This document shows, one piece after another, positions 33,901 through 43,841 of a stretch of 55,452 nucleotides of DNA. Position 1 is the stretch's first letter; each line of letters starts with the position of its first letter. The translations under genes and the position numbers were made by a program. The notes under the pieces are model-generated. The model had not been told where the DNA came from and did not search any database. It saw nothing but the letters and a program-made list of their open reading frames with translations. The DNA comes from Seminavis robusta. Taxonomy: Eukaryota; Bacillariophyta; Bacillariophyceae; Naviculales; Naviculaceae. The stretch covers positions 1 through 55,452 of the forward strand of contig CAICTM010000634.1 of assembly GCA_903772945.1 (NCBI GenBank), written 5' to 3'.

Positions 33901-34844
33901 TTGGTGCATGGCAAACTGATGGGGGATGTCAGGGAAGCAGTTGACTCGGCACTCATAGTGTTTCTGTTTCCAGCAGCTCTGGTATCGTCTGCTGAAGCTG
34001 TGTCCTGAGTGTCTTTGGAAGGTGTAGGAGTCCTAGTCTGAGTAGTGGTTACGATTCGATGTAGCTCAGAGGTTGTGGCCTGTTCGTTCGTGGAGCAGTC
34101 AGAGTATTGCATGGATTCTGATGTATTCGATGTGGCTAGACTCATTTTCCGAGACAAATTGGAAGTCACAGACTCCAGTTGTGCCTTGGTTGTGATAGAA
34201 GGAGCTCCAGCACTAGCAGTAGCACCACCTAATGTCAAGACGTTTGAAAATCCAACTCCAGACATGGAAGGCGTTGCTATTCCAACCTTTTTCGAGGTTG
34301 CTGCTGCAACCGATGATTTCTGTGCTTCTGTGGATGCTGACCCCCCAGAGCTAACGGATGCCGCCGATCGTTTGCGAAAGACTGCCGATACACCTCCTGG
34401 GGATGGGTGTCGATTTTGAAGTGGGATGGGATCCCATACCCTGATTTCAATCATATCCCCCACTTCTAAGCGTCTTTGGGAGGCGCCAGTGTTTGTCACT
34501 CCTCCTGTCCAGGCAAGTTTTCCTCCATCGGAAGAAACTGCAGGCGCCAAGCCAACTGTTGGAGGAGGCTGACTGCCTGCTGATGTGGAGGATTGGGGCT
34601 GGCCCTGCTGTTGTGCGGAAGGATCCACATTGGTTGCGACGGTAGAAGCGGATCCAACAGAGGACACACCAGTTCCAGCCGATGGAGAGGGTCGAATGTT
34701 GCTAGGGTGTCGCGCAGAATTGCCAATGGATGTCACATTGTTGTGCCCATCAGCAGCAAACAGGTCGGGATGCAGAACAATTTCGGTTCCATCAAAAGTC
34801 AGTGCTTCATGCACGTTCAGGGACACCAATCCAGTCGTCAACAT
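27957..34844 (-). CDS. IML1: IML1/DEPDC5, GATOR1 subunit (TORC1 regulator), 14 exons
   Basis: Exons: 34844-33090, 32994-32611, 32526-32426, 32344-32053, 31969-31837, 31765-30802, 30742-30289, 30221-29755, 29689-29619, 29544-29442, 29368-29266, 29094-29034, 28983-28418, 28340-27957. All introns are GT-AG and phase-consistent, giving about 1945 residues. In other eukaryotes IML1/DEPDC5 is part of GATOR1, which turns off Rag GTPases and TORC1 when amino acids are low. Family segments include LSIKDQFISRGDMHLF, GSWVYEGQRLSEAA, THSLTVVFFSRTFL, DHYKMVIENETRADRESLVV, NSIVLITPGCGVFEVD, YEIPHWMHLAF, PAILPLSVDYFPSRQEIDQY, YNWNKVDRIICG and the C-terminal module through RFVHRSG-like FVHRSGTLFVRL. Long Ser/Thr-rich inserts fill exons 1 and 6. 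No DEP domain is visible where it is expected. Exon 12's 3' intron (28984-29033) is only 50 bp and is the least certain junction. Confidence 0.88.
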
Positions 34845-35210
34845 CTCGCCACTCCTCCACCAGAGCTACTGGTAGCTTCTTTCTTTCTTCGTCCTGGAAG
34901 ACTCGAAGAAGTGGATCAGGTTGCCAGTGGATACGACTGTACCTCGGGAAGACTGGCATGGGTGTGCTGCTGGCTAGCGATAGAGGCAAATGGCGGTGGC
35001 AAGATCTTGAGGTTTGGTGAGTGAGGTAGTAGACTATACTAGCCTAGCTGATCAACCCTTAAGATATTTGCATTATTATTGCTGTTTCACATCCCGATCG
35101 CCGATCCAGAATCATCCAGAAATGCGACGAGCTTCAGCACAATAATCTGTCTGACAGCAAAAAGCGAGAGTTTTACGATAGAACACTGTGTTTGACCTAA
35201 ACAAGCCTCC
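34845..35210. promoter_or_regulatory. Shared divergent promoter region, IML1 / BTB-BACK
   Basis: There are 366 bp between two divergent start codons, so both promoters must lie here or in the flanking leaders. No TATA box or other named element can be assigned with confidence. Confidence 0.4.
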
Positions 35211-36536
35211 ATGTCAGAGTTCTGGCGAAACTTTCTTCCCATGGCGGACACGAAGGCTGCTCCTACTTGCACCAAGGAGCAACCTCTCACTAGACCTATG
35301 GTTAGCTGCAAGACTCGCGATGAGATGCTGGCAAGGTTTTTGACGGTTGACAGTCTCAATGATATCATCCTTAAGGGCGATGATGGAGTTGAAGTAGCAG
35401 CCAACCGCTTCTTGCTTGCGGCACGGTCTGATGTCTTCATGGGCATGCTGCTGGGAAAGTTTCAAGAATCATCATCTACAATTGTAGAGCTTGGATTCTC
35501 AGGAAGTGTCCTCAGGGCAGTGGTAGAGTTTGTGCTTACTGACACAGCACAAGTCCTCAACTGCAAGAAGCGAAAGGCACCTGATTCAGAAACAGAAGAT
35601 GTTGGCATCAGTCCTGAACAAATTGAATTATTTGTGTCATTGGCAGAGGCAGCTTCCTACTTTGATCTTGCTGGCTTGGGAGATATTGTTCTAGAATCTT
35701 TTGAAAAGATTCTGAAGCAAAACCCATGCTCATCTTTTGCTGCCTTGCAAGTATGCAGGATGGCAGAAAAGACAGTTCCAAAGGTGTTTGTTGAGAAGGC
35801 AAAGGCTTTTGTTCAAGAAACTCAGTATATATCAGTGTCCACCCATCATGTGGCCAGCTTGAGCACAGCTGTCATGAAAGAAATCCTCATGGACTCAGAA
35901 ATGGAAATGTCCGAATATGAACTCTTCAAAATCCTAACTCTTTGGGTTGATGCTGACCCCAGTAAGAGAAGGGAACAAGGAGTTCTCCTCTCCAAACACA
36001 TTTCCTATGGAAAAATAGATATTGAAAAGCTGACGACATCAGTAGCTCCATCAGGTTTGGCTACATTGGAGCAACTAAGCGAAGCATACAAGCACCAAGC
36101 ACTGGCACTCAAGAAACACATGCCATCAGCACCCCTCCAAACACATCGTAAATCACATTGGGTTTCCAAAAGGCCCGACTTTTGTTGTGAGACAGAAGTT
36201 CCAATTGCAATCAAAGTTCAAGAAGCTGGTACAGAAGCTGTAAATGGGGTGTATATGCGAGATGGGACACGCAACCAAAGACCCAAATATGCGATGGAAG
36301 GTTCCTACAGGGGCAGCCAATGTGTCTTTTGGCTCTATAATGGGGGTTCGAGCTGGGGTATTGTCATTCACCCCCAAGCAAACGCCGAAGCAAACGAACA
36401 AGGAGGCCGCCGGGCTTCCGAATTCTACAAAGTGAAAGAGGATGCGACAAACCGCGATGTCCCACCAAGCCAGGGGTGGGTTCGACGAGATCGTGGTGCC
36501 GGGTCATCTCCAAATCTACTATTCAAGTTTTATTGA
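35211..36536 (+). CDS. BTB-BACK domain protein, intact copy
   Basis: This is a 441-residue single-exon gene. A second in-frame ATG at 35241 (MADTKAAP) matches the start of the two damaged paralogs and may be the true start. BTB/POZ fold lies at about residues 40-175 (DIILKGDDGVEVAANRFLLA, ARSDVFMGMLLGKFQES, then GSVLRAVVEFVLTDTA), with a basic KKRKAPDSE insertion. A BACK-like helical region spans about 180-310 (SLAEAASYFDLAGLGDIVLE, then YELFKILTLWVDAD). The C-terminal 110 residues (EAVNGVYMRDGTRNQRPKYA, CVFWLYNG, PPSQGWVRRD) form a separate beta-rich module of the NG-Y ... W ... P-GW type. By family it could recruit a Cullin-3 ubiquitin ligase, with the C-terminal module binding the target. 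This is the only full copy of three in the window. Confidence 0.85.
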   Translation: MSEFWRNFLPMADTKAAPTCTKEQPLTRPMVSCKTRDEMLARFLTVDSLNDIILKGDDGVEVAANRFLLAARSDVFMGMLLGKFQESSSTIVELGFSGSVLRAVVEFVLTDTAQVLNCKKRKAPDSETEDVGISPEQIELFVSLAEAASYFDLAGLGDIVLESFEKILKQNPCSSFAALQVCRMAEKTVPKVFVEKAKAFVQETQYISVSTHHVASLSTAVMKEILMDSEMEMSEYELFKILTLWVDADPSKRREQGVLLSKHISYGKIDIEKLTTSVAPSGLATLEQLSEAYKHQALALKKHMPSAPLQTHRKSHWVSKRPDFCCETEVPIAIKVQEAGTEAVNGVYMRDGTRNQRPKYAMEGSYRGSQCVFWLYNGGSSWGIVIHPQANAEANEQGGRRASEFYKVKEDATNRDVPPSQGWVRRDRGAGSSPNLLFKFY

Positions 36537-36643
36537 TGGACTTCACAGACCTGTCTCTGGTGCTGTCTTAGAACGTTCACAATCTACGCGCACTCAACTT
36601 TTCAATACCGGTACCTTACGCTTCTAATATTCTGGTTTATGAA

Positions 36644-39604
36644 TTATGAAATTTGGTATGAATGGTTGACGCCTTTGCCACTGCCGCACGATCCTTCAGC
36701 AAACTTTTTCCAATCGAAAGAGGCAGCTGCTTCTCTCTTGGCACTAGTCGCCGATTCCGACTTGGACTTAGGAGGTAACTGGGATCCTGCGTGGTGATTG
36801 TGATGGCGGGTACGATTGCTTCCGGGGGGCTTGGATGACAAGTATCTTTCAGAATCGTCTACCGATGCCGACCGCTTGCCGGCACCGTCACTGCGATGAG
36901 AGTGAGAAGCAGGAGGCAGATTGTTTCTGGGGGGTGCACGTGGTCTTTGACTAGCTTCAGGTTGCTGCTCGGGAGCAGGAGGCAGACTGCTTCGGGGTGG
37001 TGCGCGTGGTCTTCGACTATCTTCCGGTGCCCGCTTCTGCTGCTGCTCCCGAGCAGGGGGGAGTGCATTGCGCGGTGCCGCACGTGGCCTTCGACTCACT
37101 CCTGATGTCTCCTTTTGTTCGGGAGCAGGAGGCAATGAATTGCGTGGCGGTGGTCGTGGTGTGCGGAAACCAGGAATCGACGGTCTGTGTTGTGCAAACA
37201 CCTTTTTGGATCCAAGCGAGCTGCTTCGTTGGGGGTTTGTTGGGAACGATGGACGCTGTCTGCTACTGGTGGCAAGGGCTGCATCAGCCGCCAAACCGCT
37301 CACCCCCAGAGATTTGACACGTCGGGGCAGTGCCTGGGGAGTGAATTTGCTACTTCCGCCCATGGACCCTGTGCTGGCACGAGGAGCTGGTTCCTCAGCA
37401 GAACTAGTTTGGGACTTGGAATGTGGTGGGAGTGTTTGGGGTGTGAGCTTATCCACCTTTTTGGATCCAAGTGAGCTGTTTCGTGCGTTTGTTGGGAGCG
37501 ACGGTCGCGCCCTGCCACTGGCCAATGCTGCATCATCCGCCAAACAACTCGCCCCCAGAGACTTGACACGCCGTGGGAGTGCCTGGGGAGTGAATTTGCT
37601 ACTGCTGCCAGTGGACCCTGTGCTGGCGCCAGGAGCTGGTTCCTCATTGTCCCCAGTTTGCAACTTGGAATGTGGTGGGAGTGTTTGGGGTGCAAGCTTA
37701 CCCACCTTTTTGGATCCAAGAGAGCCTCTTCGTGACGAGTTTGTTGGGAAGGACGGGCGCACCCTGCCACCGCTTTGCTTGTCAGTAGCCAATGCTGCAT
37801 CAGCCGCCAAACTGCTCGCTCCCAGAGACTTGACACGCCGTGGGAGTGCCTGGGGAGTGACTTTGCTACTGTTGCCAGCGGACCCTGTGCTGGCACGAGG
37901 AGCTGGTTCCCCGTCATCACTGGTTTGGGACTTGGAACGGGGAGGGAGTGTTTGGGGTGTGAGCTTATCCCGGAGAGCGCTGAAGTCGGTACTATTCGCA
38001 AGGTCACTAAAAAAGGCAGCAAGCGGAGTAGAAGCCATAGACTTGTTGGCTTCCTTCTTGTGGAGATCATTGGACTTTGTGACAGCATGGCCACTGCTCC
38101 CGGACTTTGATCGTCGTGGCAGTGTTCGTGGTTTGCTGCCGCCGGCACTACTGGACCCGGTGCTGGCCCGTGGTTCCTCGTCCTCAGCATCGAGTGACCT
38201 GGTACGTCGTGGCATTGGTTTGGGCTTGTTAGTGCGACGCATCGACCCGGTGCTAGCGCGAGGTGCTGGTTCATCATCGTCGCCACTGGCTGCAGGATCC
38301 GGTTTGTTCAATTGCACACCTGCCGCTGCCGCCACTGCCGCCATCCGTGTCCCATGCAAGCGCGATGCCACTGCGGCATTGGGAAGCTTGGGAACGTTGC
38401 GACGGCGAGGAATTCGAGCCGGAGACATGCTGGATCCAGCAGAGCCTCCCAAAGTCGTAAACGTCTTTCGGATCTTCTGCCGACGCTCCGACCGCGACGG
38501 GGAGGCGGAGGAACTTCTGGACATGGGTGACAATGCTTGAGACGACGACGAGTCCAACAAGTCGGCCCCACCCAGCTTCTCGCCCAGATTCGATACAGCA
38601 CGCCGAACCTTGGCCCGTCCACTCTTATGAGTGGTTGTTTTCTCTTCTGTTTCGATCACTGGCTGTCCAATGTTTGCCAAGACGTCTAGCAACTGCTTAG
38701 ACCTGGCACCTTCAGTTTCCTTGTGGTTTTCGTTCTTGGACGCGTTGACGTGGTTTCGCGCTTTGGGTGCTGGATCTTCCTTTTGCGGTTGTACAGGAGT
38801 CTGTTCTGCTGGTGGTGTGGGATGATCTTTCTCACATCCACTCTTTTCAGTGGTTGTTTTCTCTGCTGTTTCGAACGCTGGCTGTCCAATGTTTGCCAAG
38901 ACGTCTAGCAACTGCTTCGACCTGGCCCCTTCTGTTTCCTTGTGGCTTCCACTCTTGGACGCGTTGACGCGCTTTTGTGCTTTGGGTGCCGGCTCTTCCT
39001 GTGGCAGTTGTACATGAGTCTGTTTTGCTGCTGGTTCGTCTTTCTCAGGAATCTCTGGCTTGTTGTGTTCTTTCTCAATCTCGACCTGACTTTTCATAGA
39101 AGGTTCAGGACCCCTGTCAGCACTGCTGGTGTCACTGGTGCGAGCTGTTTGGAAGCTGTCATCTCGCAAGGGCTCTCTGTCACCTTCAATGTCGTGCTGA
39201 GAAGCACCCAAAAGAGTCTTCTTGGAAGAACTGCCTCCCAAGAGCTTGAGGTACTTTTTCTTCTTCTTTCTGGCTCTTCGCGATAAAAGACTCCTTCCAC
39301 TGGAGGAAAGGGAGACTCGGCTGGAATCATTCATGGACATATCCATGGAACTGACGCTCATGTCGCTGGCGGCCAACAGATCCGGTTGACTACTGCACAT
39401 GATATCGTCCAGCTGCAGCTCTCCTTCTTCTTCGTGCTTGTTGTTGTTGTCATCATTTTCGGCCAAACCAACCAATTGCCTCTTGGCGTTCTCTTGCAAT
39501 CTCTCACGGACACGATTATCCAAGGAGTTCTTGACCTCATCATCATAAGGTGAATGGTGATCAGGCAAGCTAATATCAGGCACTAGTTGGATGCAGCTCA
39601 TCAT
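36644..39604 (-). CDS. Large disordered repeat protein (986 aa), unknown
   Basis: This is a single-exon gene with no known enzyme domain. The N-terminal third contains an acidic head, a poly-basic patch (SRRARKKKKKYLKLLGG), and two copies of a roughly 55-residue repeat with the core GARSKQLLDVLANIGQP. A module follows: AKVRRAVSNLGEKLGG, SRSERRQKIRKTFTTLGG, then AAVAAAAG. It recurs in the gene at 46757. The C-terminal half is built from ASTGS-containing repeats (five), a roughly 80-residue triple repeat (TPQALPRRVKSLG ... RPSFPTN ... SLGSKKV) and four RRPRAPPR-LPPAPEQ units rich in PxxP. The composition (Ser, Pro, Arg, Lys) indicates an intrinsically disordered scaffold, possibly for SH3-like or cytoskeletal partners. 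The frame is long, continuous and free of stops despite the repeats, so it is coding. Opposite-strand frames here are shadows. Confidence 0.75.
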   Translation of the reverse strand: MMSCIQLVPDISLPDHHSPYDDEVKNSLDNRVRERLQENAKRQLVGLAENDDNNNKHEEEGELQLDDIMCSSQPDLLAASDMSVSSMDMSMNDSSRVSLSSSGRSLLSRRARKKKKKYLKLLGGSSSKKTLLGASQHDIEGDREPLRDDSFQTARTSDTSSADRGPEPSMKSQVEIEKEHNKPEIPEKDEPAAKQTHVQLPQEEPAPKAQKRVNASKSGSHKETEGARSKQLLDVLANIGQPAFETAEKTTTEKSGCEKDHPTPPAEQTPVQPQKEDPAPKARNHVNASKNENHKETEGARSKQLLDVLANIGQPVIETEEKTTTHKSGRAKVRRAVSNLGEKLGGADLLDSSSSQALSPMSRSSSASPSRSERRQKIRKTFTTLGGSAGSSMSPARIPRRRNVPKLPNAAVASRLHGTRMAAVAAAAGVQLNKPDPAASGDDDEPAPRASTGSMRRTNKPKPMPRRTRSLDAEDEEPRASTGSSSAGGSKPRTLPRRSKSGSSGHAVTKSNDLHKKEANKSMASTPLAAFFSDLANSTDFSALRDKLTPQTLPPRSKSQTSDDGEPAPRASTGSAGNSSKVTPQALPRRVKSLGASSLAADAALATDKQSGGRVRPSFPTNSSRRGSLGSKKVGKLAPQTLPPHSKLQTGDNEEPAPGASTGSTGSSSKFTPQALPRRVKSLGASCLADDAALASGRARPSLPTNARNSSLGSKKVDKLTPQTLPPHSKSQTSSAEEPAPRASTGSMGGSSKFTPQALPRRVKSLGVSGLAADAALATSSRQRPSFPTNPQRSSSLGSKKVFAQHRPSIPGFRTPRPPPRNSLPPAPEQKETSGVSRRPRAAPRNALPPAREQQQKRAPEDSRRPRAPPRSSLPPAPEQQPEASQRPRAPPRNNLPPASHSHRSDGAGKRSASVDDSERYLSSKPPGSNRTRHHNHHAGSQLPPKSKSESATSAKREAAASFDWKKFAEGSCGSGKGVNHSYQIS

Positions 39605-40967
39605 CTTTGGTTCGTTGTGTTCCTGGGCTCGATCGCCTTGATAGCTTTATTGTGATGGCGACGAGAGATTCTCCTCTTGGAATGCAGAAGCTGGGTCTAA
39701 CGAGCTGGCGGAAGCACACGAAGCAACTACATGTAACTGTTGAAAGCTGGTCGTCTGGTCGTAGACTGCAGCTTTGAGCTGTTGAGCTATCGGAAAAGTG
39801 ATCAACAAGCAGAACTCCACTTATCCCGCCACTGCCCCGACGAAGCCAAATTAAGCCCGACACAGATCAGTAAACTAGTTCCTCTTCGCGGGTTTAAGGA
39901 GCATCTCGAAATACCAGACTGACTTTAAATCTTATTTTTACCTGAGAAACTAGTGACATAAGCGAAAACACCGTTCTGTCCTTCCTGGCCTCCTCTACTG
40001 TAGTGAATCGAATCTGTCCTTGGGTTTTAAGATAATGTTATCTACTCATAGATAACTAGGTCCAGTCTATTTGTGTGGGTTCGAACGTTCGACCCACCAA
40101 AAGAGTCAATGATACCGGTACCATTGGTACCATCTCATCTGGCCACTAGCTAGCCAGCTACTAGAGTACGATCTTCATGAAGTTTCGTTGGTGAAAAGAT
40201 CCTGTTTTCCATCACACTAGCTAGCTACTAGTACCTGGAAGTAGCTTTAGTAGCACTGTGAGATTCAGACACCCAATATAGTAGCACCTCAAGATTGCCA
40301 GAAGAAGAACATTGGGATATCACTTACCTAATACTACTATGCATACAGAGTAGCACCTGCCTTCTGCAGATAGAGAATCTTGCAAAGTGATGTATGTTTT
40401 GAAGAGTCCAACCTCCTCGTTGTTTGTCATACCTGGTACGTACCAGGTACTGGAGCCGGTACGTATTGTTCTCGCTCATATTACGATTGTACCGCACGCA
40501 GTCTGACTAGCTAGACTACTAATACTGTAGTTCCCGAGATCCGAACAAATAATACACCCGGTAGTGGTGGCTGTTGCCAGGCAATTTTAAAATCTTACAC
40601 ATGAGGTATAAAATGCTCTTACTAGGTCGACCAGAATGACTTTCTTGCTCTTTCTCTGTTCTGAGGTCCTTAAAGGTATCGGTAGAACGGAAACAGGTTT
40701 TTAAATCTCTGATTACCTTTTGTAATTAGCAGCAATTTTCGACACTGGATACCGGTACCGGTAGACTGGGTTTCCGGCCTCGGCATGGCCTACGACCTGT
40801 ACGGTACAGCTGTACGAGTACTATTAAGCGCCCTCTGACCGCTGACCACATGCCACACAGCACACAGTCACAGAGTAATAACGTAATAACCTCATCATCA
40901 ATAAGAGACAGCTTGGCACCAGAAGCAGGCGCCATCGATATCTAGTAGGAAGTAGTAGTATCAGACT
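39605..40967. other. Divergent intergenic stretch
   Basis: This is about 1.36 kb. It is rich in short palindromes: CTAGCTAG near 40147, 40219 and 40508; a GGTACGTACC-type repeat near 40435; ATACCGGTACCGGTAG near 40750; and a near-perfect inverted repeat GGGTTCGAACGTTCGACCC near 40078. No gene is recognised. Confidence 0.45.
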
Positions 40968-41882
40968 ATGGAAGCCGTCGAAGCACAAGCAGTGGTGGAA
41001 CCAGAGGAAGATGCCTCGCATCAGGAGGAGCAAGAGGAAGAAGCGCAGAGGAGGCAGCCCCAACATGCCAGCCACCGGAGCATCTCTGCACTGGGCCCCA
41101 CAGATGAGGGTCGGATGAACTTGTCTGCTGAAGAGCATGAATGGGCCCTGGCCATCAAAGAAGCACTCATGGCCAATCCAGAATTGGAAGACAAACCATC
41201 GGACTTTATGATTGCCCAGCTAGCGATTGTGCATCACAATGACATTGAGACGGCCATGGAAACTGCCTTTCGCATTCAAGAGACACGGGAACAGTACAAA
41301 ATTCGGGACACCTACCAAGATGCCTACGAAAAACTCACTCGCAGTCTCGAACTGCATTATGGCACTCACATGTACTTTGGATTCAACCACGAAGAGGCTC
41401 GCTATGTCGCCGTCTTTGATATTGGGCGTTTCGATTCTCGCGTCTCCATGAATCCGCGCAATGCCGAGTATTGCTTTGGAGGGGGTTGGTATTGCTACCA
41501 TGCCATGTCACCCGATTTTGAATCCGTCCGACGAGGAGCCATTATTTTGATGGAATGTCAAGGATACGATTGGTCGCAACGACAAGTTGATTTGCAATAC
41601 GCGCAGCGACACTGGAGCGATGTAGCCGGAGTCTATCCGCTCATGATACACCGATTCAAGTGTTTTCACACTCCGACTGTATTCAATATTGTCAAGGCCG
41701 TGTGCAAGAGACTGATACCGTCACATATCGAGCGCTCGGTGCAGTTGGGATGCCAATACAATGGACGATTGGATGCACTCTACTTGGTTCCGTCGGTCGA
41801 AGCCGCCAGACAACGCGTGCTGGTCCGAATGTTGGAATGCCTCCAGCGACGGTTTGCAGCCGAACAGTCATTTAGGTTGTAA
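40968..41882 (+). CDS. CRAL-TRIO (Sec14-like) domain protein
   Basis: This is a 304-residue single-exon gene. After an acidic Gln/Glu-rich head (about 1-50) comes a helical N-lobe (IKEALMANPELEDKPSDFMI, then ETAMETAFRIQETREQY). The lipid-binding lobe follows (FDIGRFDSRV, then GAIILMECQGYDWSQRQVDL, then VYPLMIHRFKCFHTPTVFNI). The strand and helix pattern ending in a 'P-x-x-x-x-x-F-x-x-P/T-x-x-F' exchange loop is that of Sec14/CRAL-TRIO proteins, which bind and transfer small hydrophobic ligands between membranes. The ligand is unknown. The length is normal for the compact algal versions. It has no signal peptide, so it is probably cytosolic. Confidence 0.65.
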   Translation: MEAVEAQAVVEPEEDASHQEEQEEEAQRRQPQHASHRSISALGPTDEGRMNLSAEEHEWALAIKEALMANPELEDKPSDFMIAQLAIVHHNDIETAMETAFRIQETREQYKIRDTYQDAYEKLTRSLELHYGTHMYFGFNHEEARYVAVFDIGRFDSRVSMNPRNAEYCFGGGWYCYHAMSPDFESVRRGAIILMECQGYDWSQRQVDLQYAQRHWSDVAGVYPLMIHRFKCFHTPTVFNIVKAVCKRLIPSHIERSVQLGCQYNGRLDALYLVPSVEAARQRVLVRMLECLQRRFAAEQSFRL

Positions 41883-42212
41883 CAAAAATAAGGGTGAAAG
41901 ATTCATTGGGAATGAGGATCACTCTGTCAGCAAAACTCTCTATGTTCTGTCTTCGCTCTGCGATCACTGCAGTCTATTCTATTTTAATCTTTGCAGGGCA
42001 TTACCTAGCTAGCCCCTAGCCCATCCTGTACCACCTCGTACTCGACCCCCTCATCGTGCCTCTCTCTGTCGACGTCCCGAACAAAGAGGGCTGTTTGGTT
42101 CAATCACCACAGGGGCGATCCAAGAAGGAATAGCCCGATCCCTCCTTTTTCTTGGTAAGATTCAACTGAAATTCGTTGCCCACACGACTGACATCATGGC
42201 TGTAACATCTAG
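41883..42212. other. Convergent intergenic gap
   Basis: This is about 330 bp between two 3' ends, with CTAGCTAG near 42007 and near 42209. Nothing else is seen. Confidence 0.4.
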
Positions 42213-43841
42213 CTAGAAGCCTTCGTCTTCTCCACCAGCAGTATATGGAAGCTCCAGCCAATCTCCAGACAGTATTCGTAGGTCGGTTTCACAATCCGGT
42301 CTGTGGTAGATGTAAGCATCCAATGTGTCACCCTTTGCACCGATAGGGATACCGACAGACCGTTCCGGACCATCAAGCTTTATGGTACTAATAGTCCGCT
42401 GGTACAAGCCCGCGCCATCGAGTTGGAAGCCATGGACGCGGTTCAAGTGGCGAATCTTGGCTCGAAAAACAAGAGGGTCTGCCGTGAACACCCATCCCTT
42501 GACATTGTTTGGCTCGGTGCCGTCATCATTCTTATCGTCAAAGACCAAGCAGGGATAGCTGTCGAGGTATAGCTTGGCACCGGCAACGGTGGCTGGTTGA
42601 GCCCTCATTCCATGGAGTACATTCCTGGTCCAGGGAAGGCCAGCCGTTGAATCAGGGCGAAGATTTCCATAGCAGAACACATATTGACATTCACTTTCGC
42701 GTTCCCTTGTATGTGATGAAGTACACGTAGTATTCCACAGCGAATCCAGTTCTCCACGAGTTGTGTCTGTCGTCCTGATTTGACAGACAAATTTATCAAT
42801 CTCTTCTCGGTTAAATTCATTGAGCAGAACTCGAAGGACTCGTTCTTTGTCACCAATGATGGATGCCTGGGCATCCAGGATACTCGTTTTCTGGTCGCGA
42901 AAGAAATTTGGGCCAGTGATAATGGAACAAGCTGGAAACAGTCTATACTTCCTGGCATACATGAGCTCACAGCAACACCATATTCGACTGAGCACATCCA
43001 TGTTATAGTTGCGCACCACGCAAAATAGAGAAGCTGATTGTAGTGCCTGGACAAAGGGAGCTTCCTCGAGAGGTTGGTCCTTTGATCCAATGAGCTTGGC
43101 CATCACCTCATCACAGGATGTTTGCACCAGAGAAAAGGCACAGATCCATAGATTAGGTTGTCTACCTGAGTTCTGGAAGACATTGGATAAAGACTGGACG
43201 AAAGCAGCAAAATAACCGTCCCATGAATGGCTGCAAAAAATATCGACGGGAAGTCCTTCTTTGTTCAGTGTCAGGGCGTAGGAAGTTCCGGACTCGGCAC
43301 AGATAGGTTCGATGATTTCTCGGACGACATCCCGCATGTTCATGCCATAGTATCGGTCAGGTCCAAATTTAGTTGATGCCTGGGTGGCTAGATCCATCAA
43401 TTGTTGATAGGATATGCACCACATGCTGGGATGGAGAACACTTGAACTTCCAGCAGGGGTAGCCGCTTCCACAAACACGTCCAGGCTTTCTTCCACAAAC
43501 TCGTCCTGGCTTTCTTTGGGGCCATTGGCGTTTTTATCAGTCAGGCTGAGCATGGAAAGCTCCTCATCAATCATGCTTATATCCGACTCAGCAGCAATGA
43601 TGCTCTGGTCATCATCTCCATCTCCTGGGCAGTGAGCCCAATCGAAATTGAGTTGCTCGATAGGCAGAACAGCTCCAGAGGCAATCATTCTTGCATCATC
43701 GGGCAGCGACATGAATGGCCCCCAGGTTGTGGCGGCGGGGTCTATGGGCATGCAGTCCTGAAAAGTTGTTCCGGTGGATCCACCGTAGTGGGACCCCAGA
43801 TCCATCACGGATGGAAGGGTAGTGTCGTCGTCATCTCGCAT
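42213..43841 (-). CDS. TIR-like domain fused to AIG2/gamma-glutamylcyclotransferase-like domain
   Basis: This is a 542-residue single-exon gene. Residues 1-135 are acidic and disordered. Residues of about 198-345 look like a TIR-type fold: VDIFCSHSWDGYFAAFVQSL (first strand and helix), LWICAFSLVQ, SASLFCVVRNYNMDVLSRIW, and CCCELMYARK, where Glu292 sits in the W-C-x-x-E position that holds the catalytic Glu of NAD-cleaving TIR domains. Residues of about 385-530 look like AIG2/GGCT: YVFCYGNLRP (the YG-x-LR loop), VAGAKLYLD, VKGWVFTADP, then LYQRTIS. The usual LD-x-x-EG glutamate position reads LNRVHG, so the cyclotransferase activity may be lost. Both domain calls are from motifs and order. The fusion is in one exon with no sign of an assembly joint. 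The cell role is unknown; an NAD-linked signalling enzyme or a sensor are guesses. Confidence 0.6.
   Translation of the reverse strand: MRDDDDTTLPSVMDLGSHYGGSTGTTFQDCMPIDPAATTWGPFMSLPDDARMIASGAVLPIEQLNFDWAHCPGDGDDDQSIIAAESDISMIDEELSMLSLTDKNANGPKESQDEFVEESLDVFVEAATPAGSSSVLHPSMWCISYQQLMDLATQASTKFGPDRYYGMNMRDVVREIIEPICAESGTSYALTLNKEGLPVDIFCSHSWDGYFAAFVQSLSNVFQNSGRQPNLWICAFSLVQTSCDEVMAKLIGSKDQPLEEAPFVQALQSASLFCVVRNYNMDVLSRIWCCCELMYARKYRLFPACSIITGPNFFRDQKTSILDAQASIIGDKERVLRVLLNEFNREEIDKFVCQIRTTDTTRGELDSLWNTTCTSSHTRERESECQYVFCYGNLRPDSTAGLPWTRNVLHGMRAQPATVAGAKLYLDSYPCLVFDDKNDDGTEPNNVKGWVFTADPLVFRAKIRHLNRVHGFQLDGAGLYQRTISTIKLDGPERSVGIPIGAKGDTLDAYIYHRPDCETDLRILSGDWLELPYTAGGEDEGF

Noticed and set aside
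37068..38540. 490-codon plus-strand open frame
   Set aside because: It lies wholly opposite the repeat-rich 986-residue gene. Its translation mirrors the same repeats, and its length follows from the composition of that gene.
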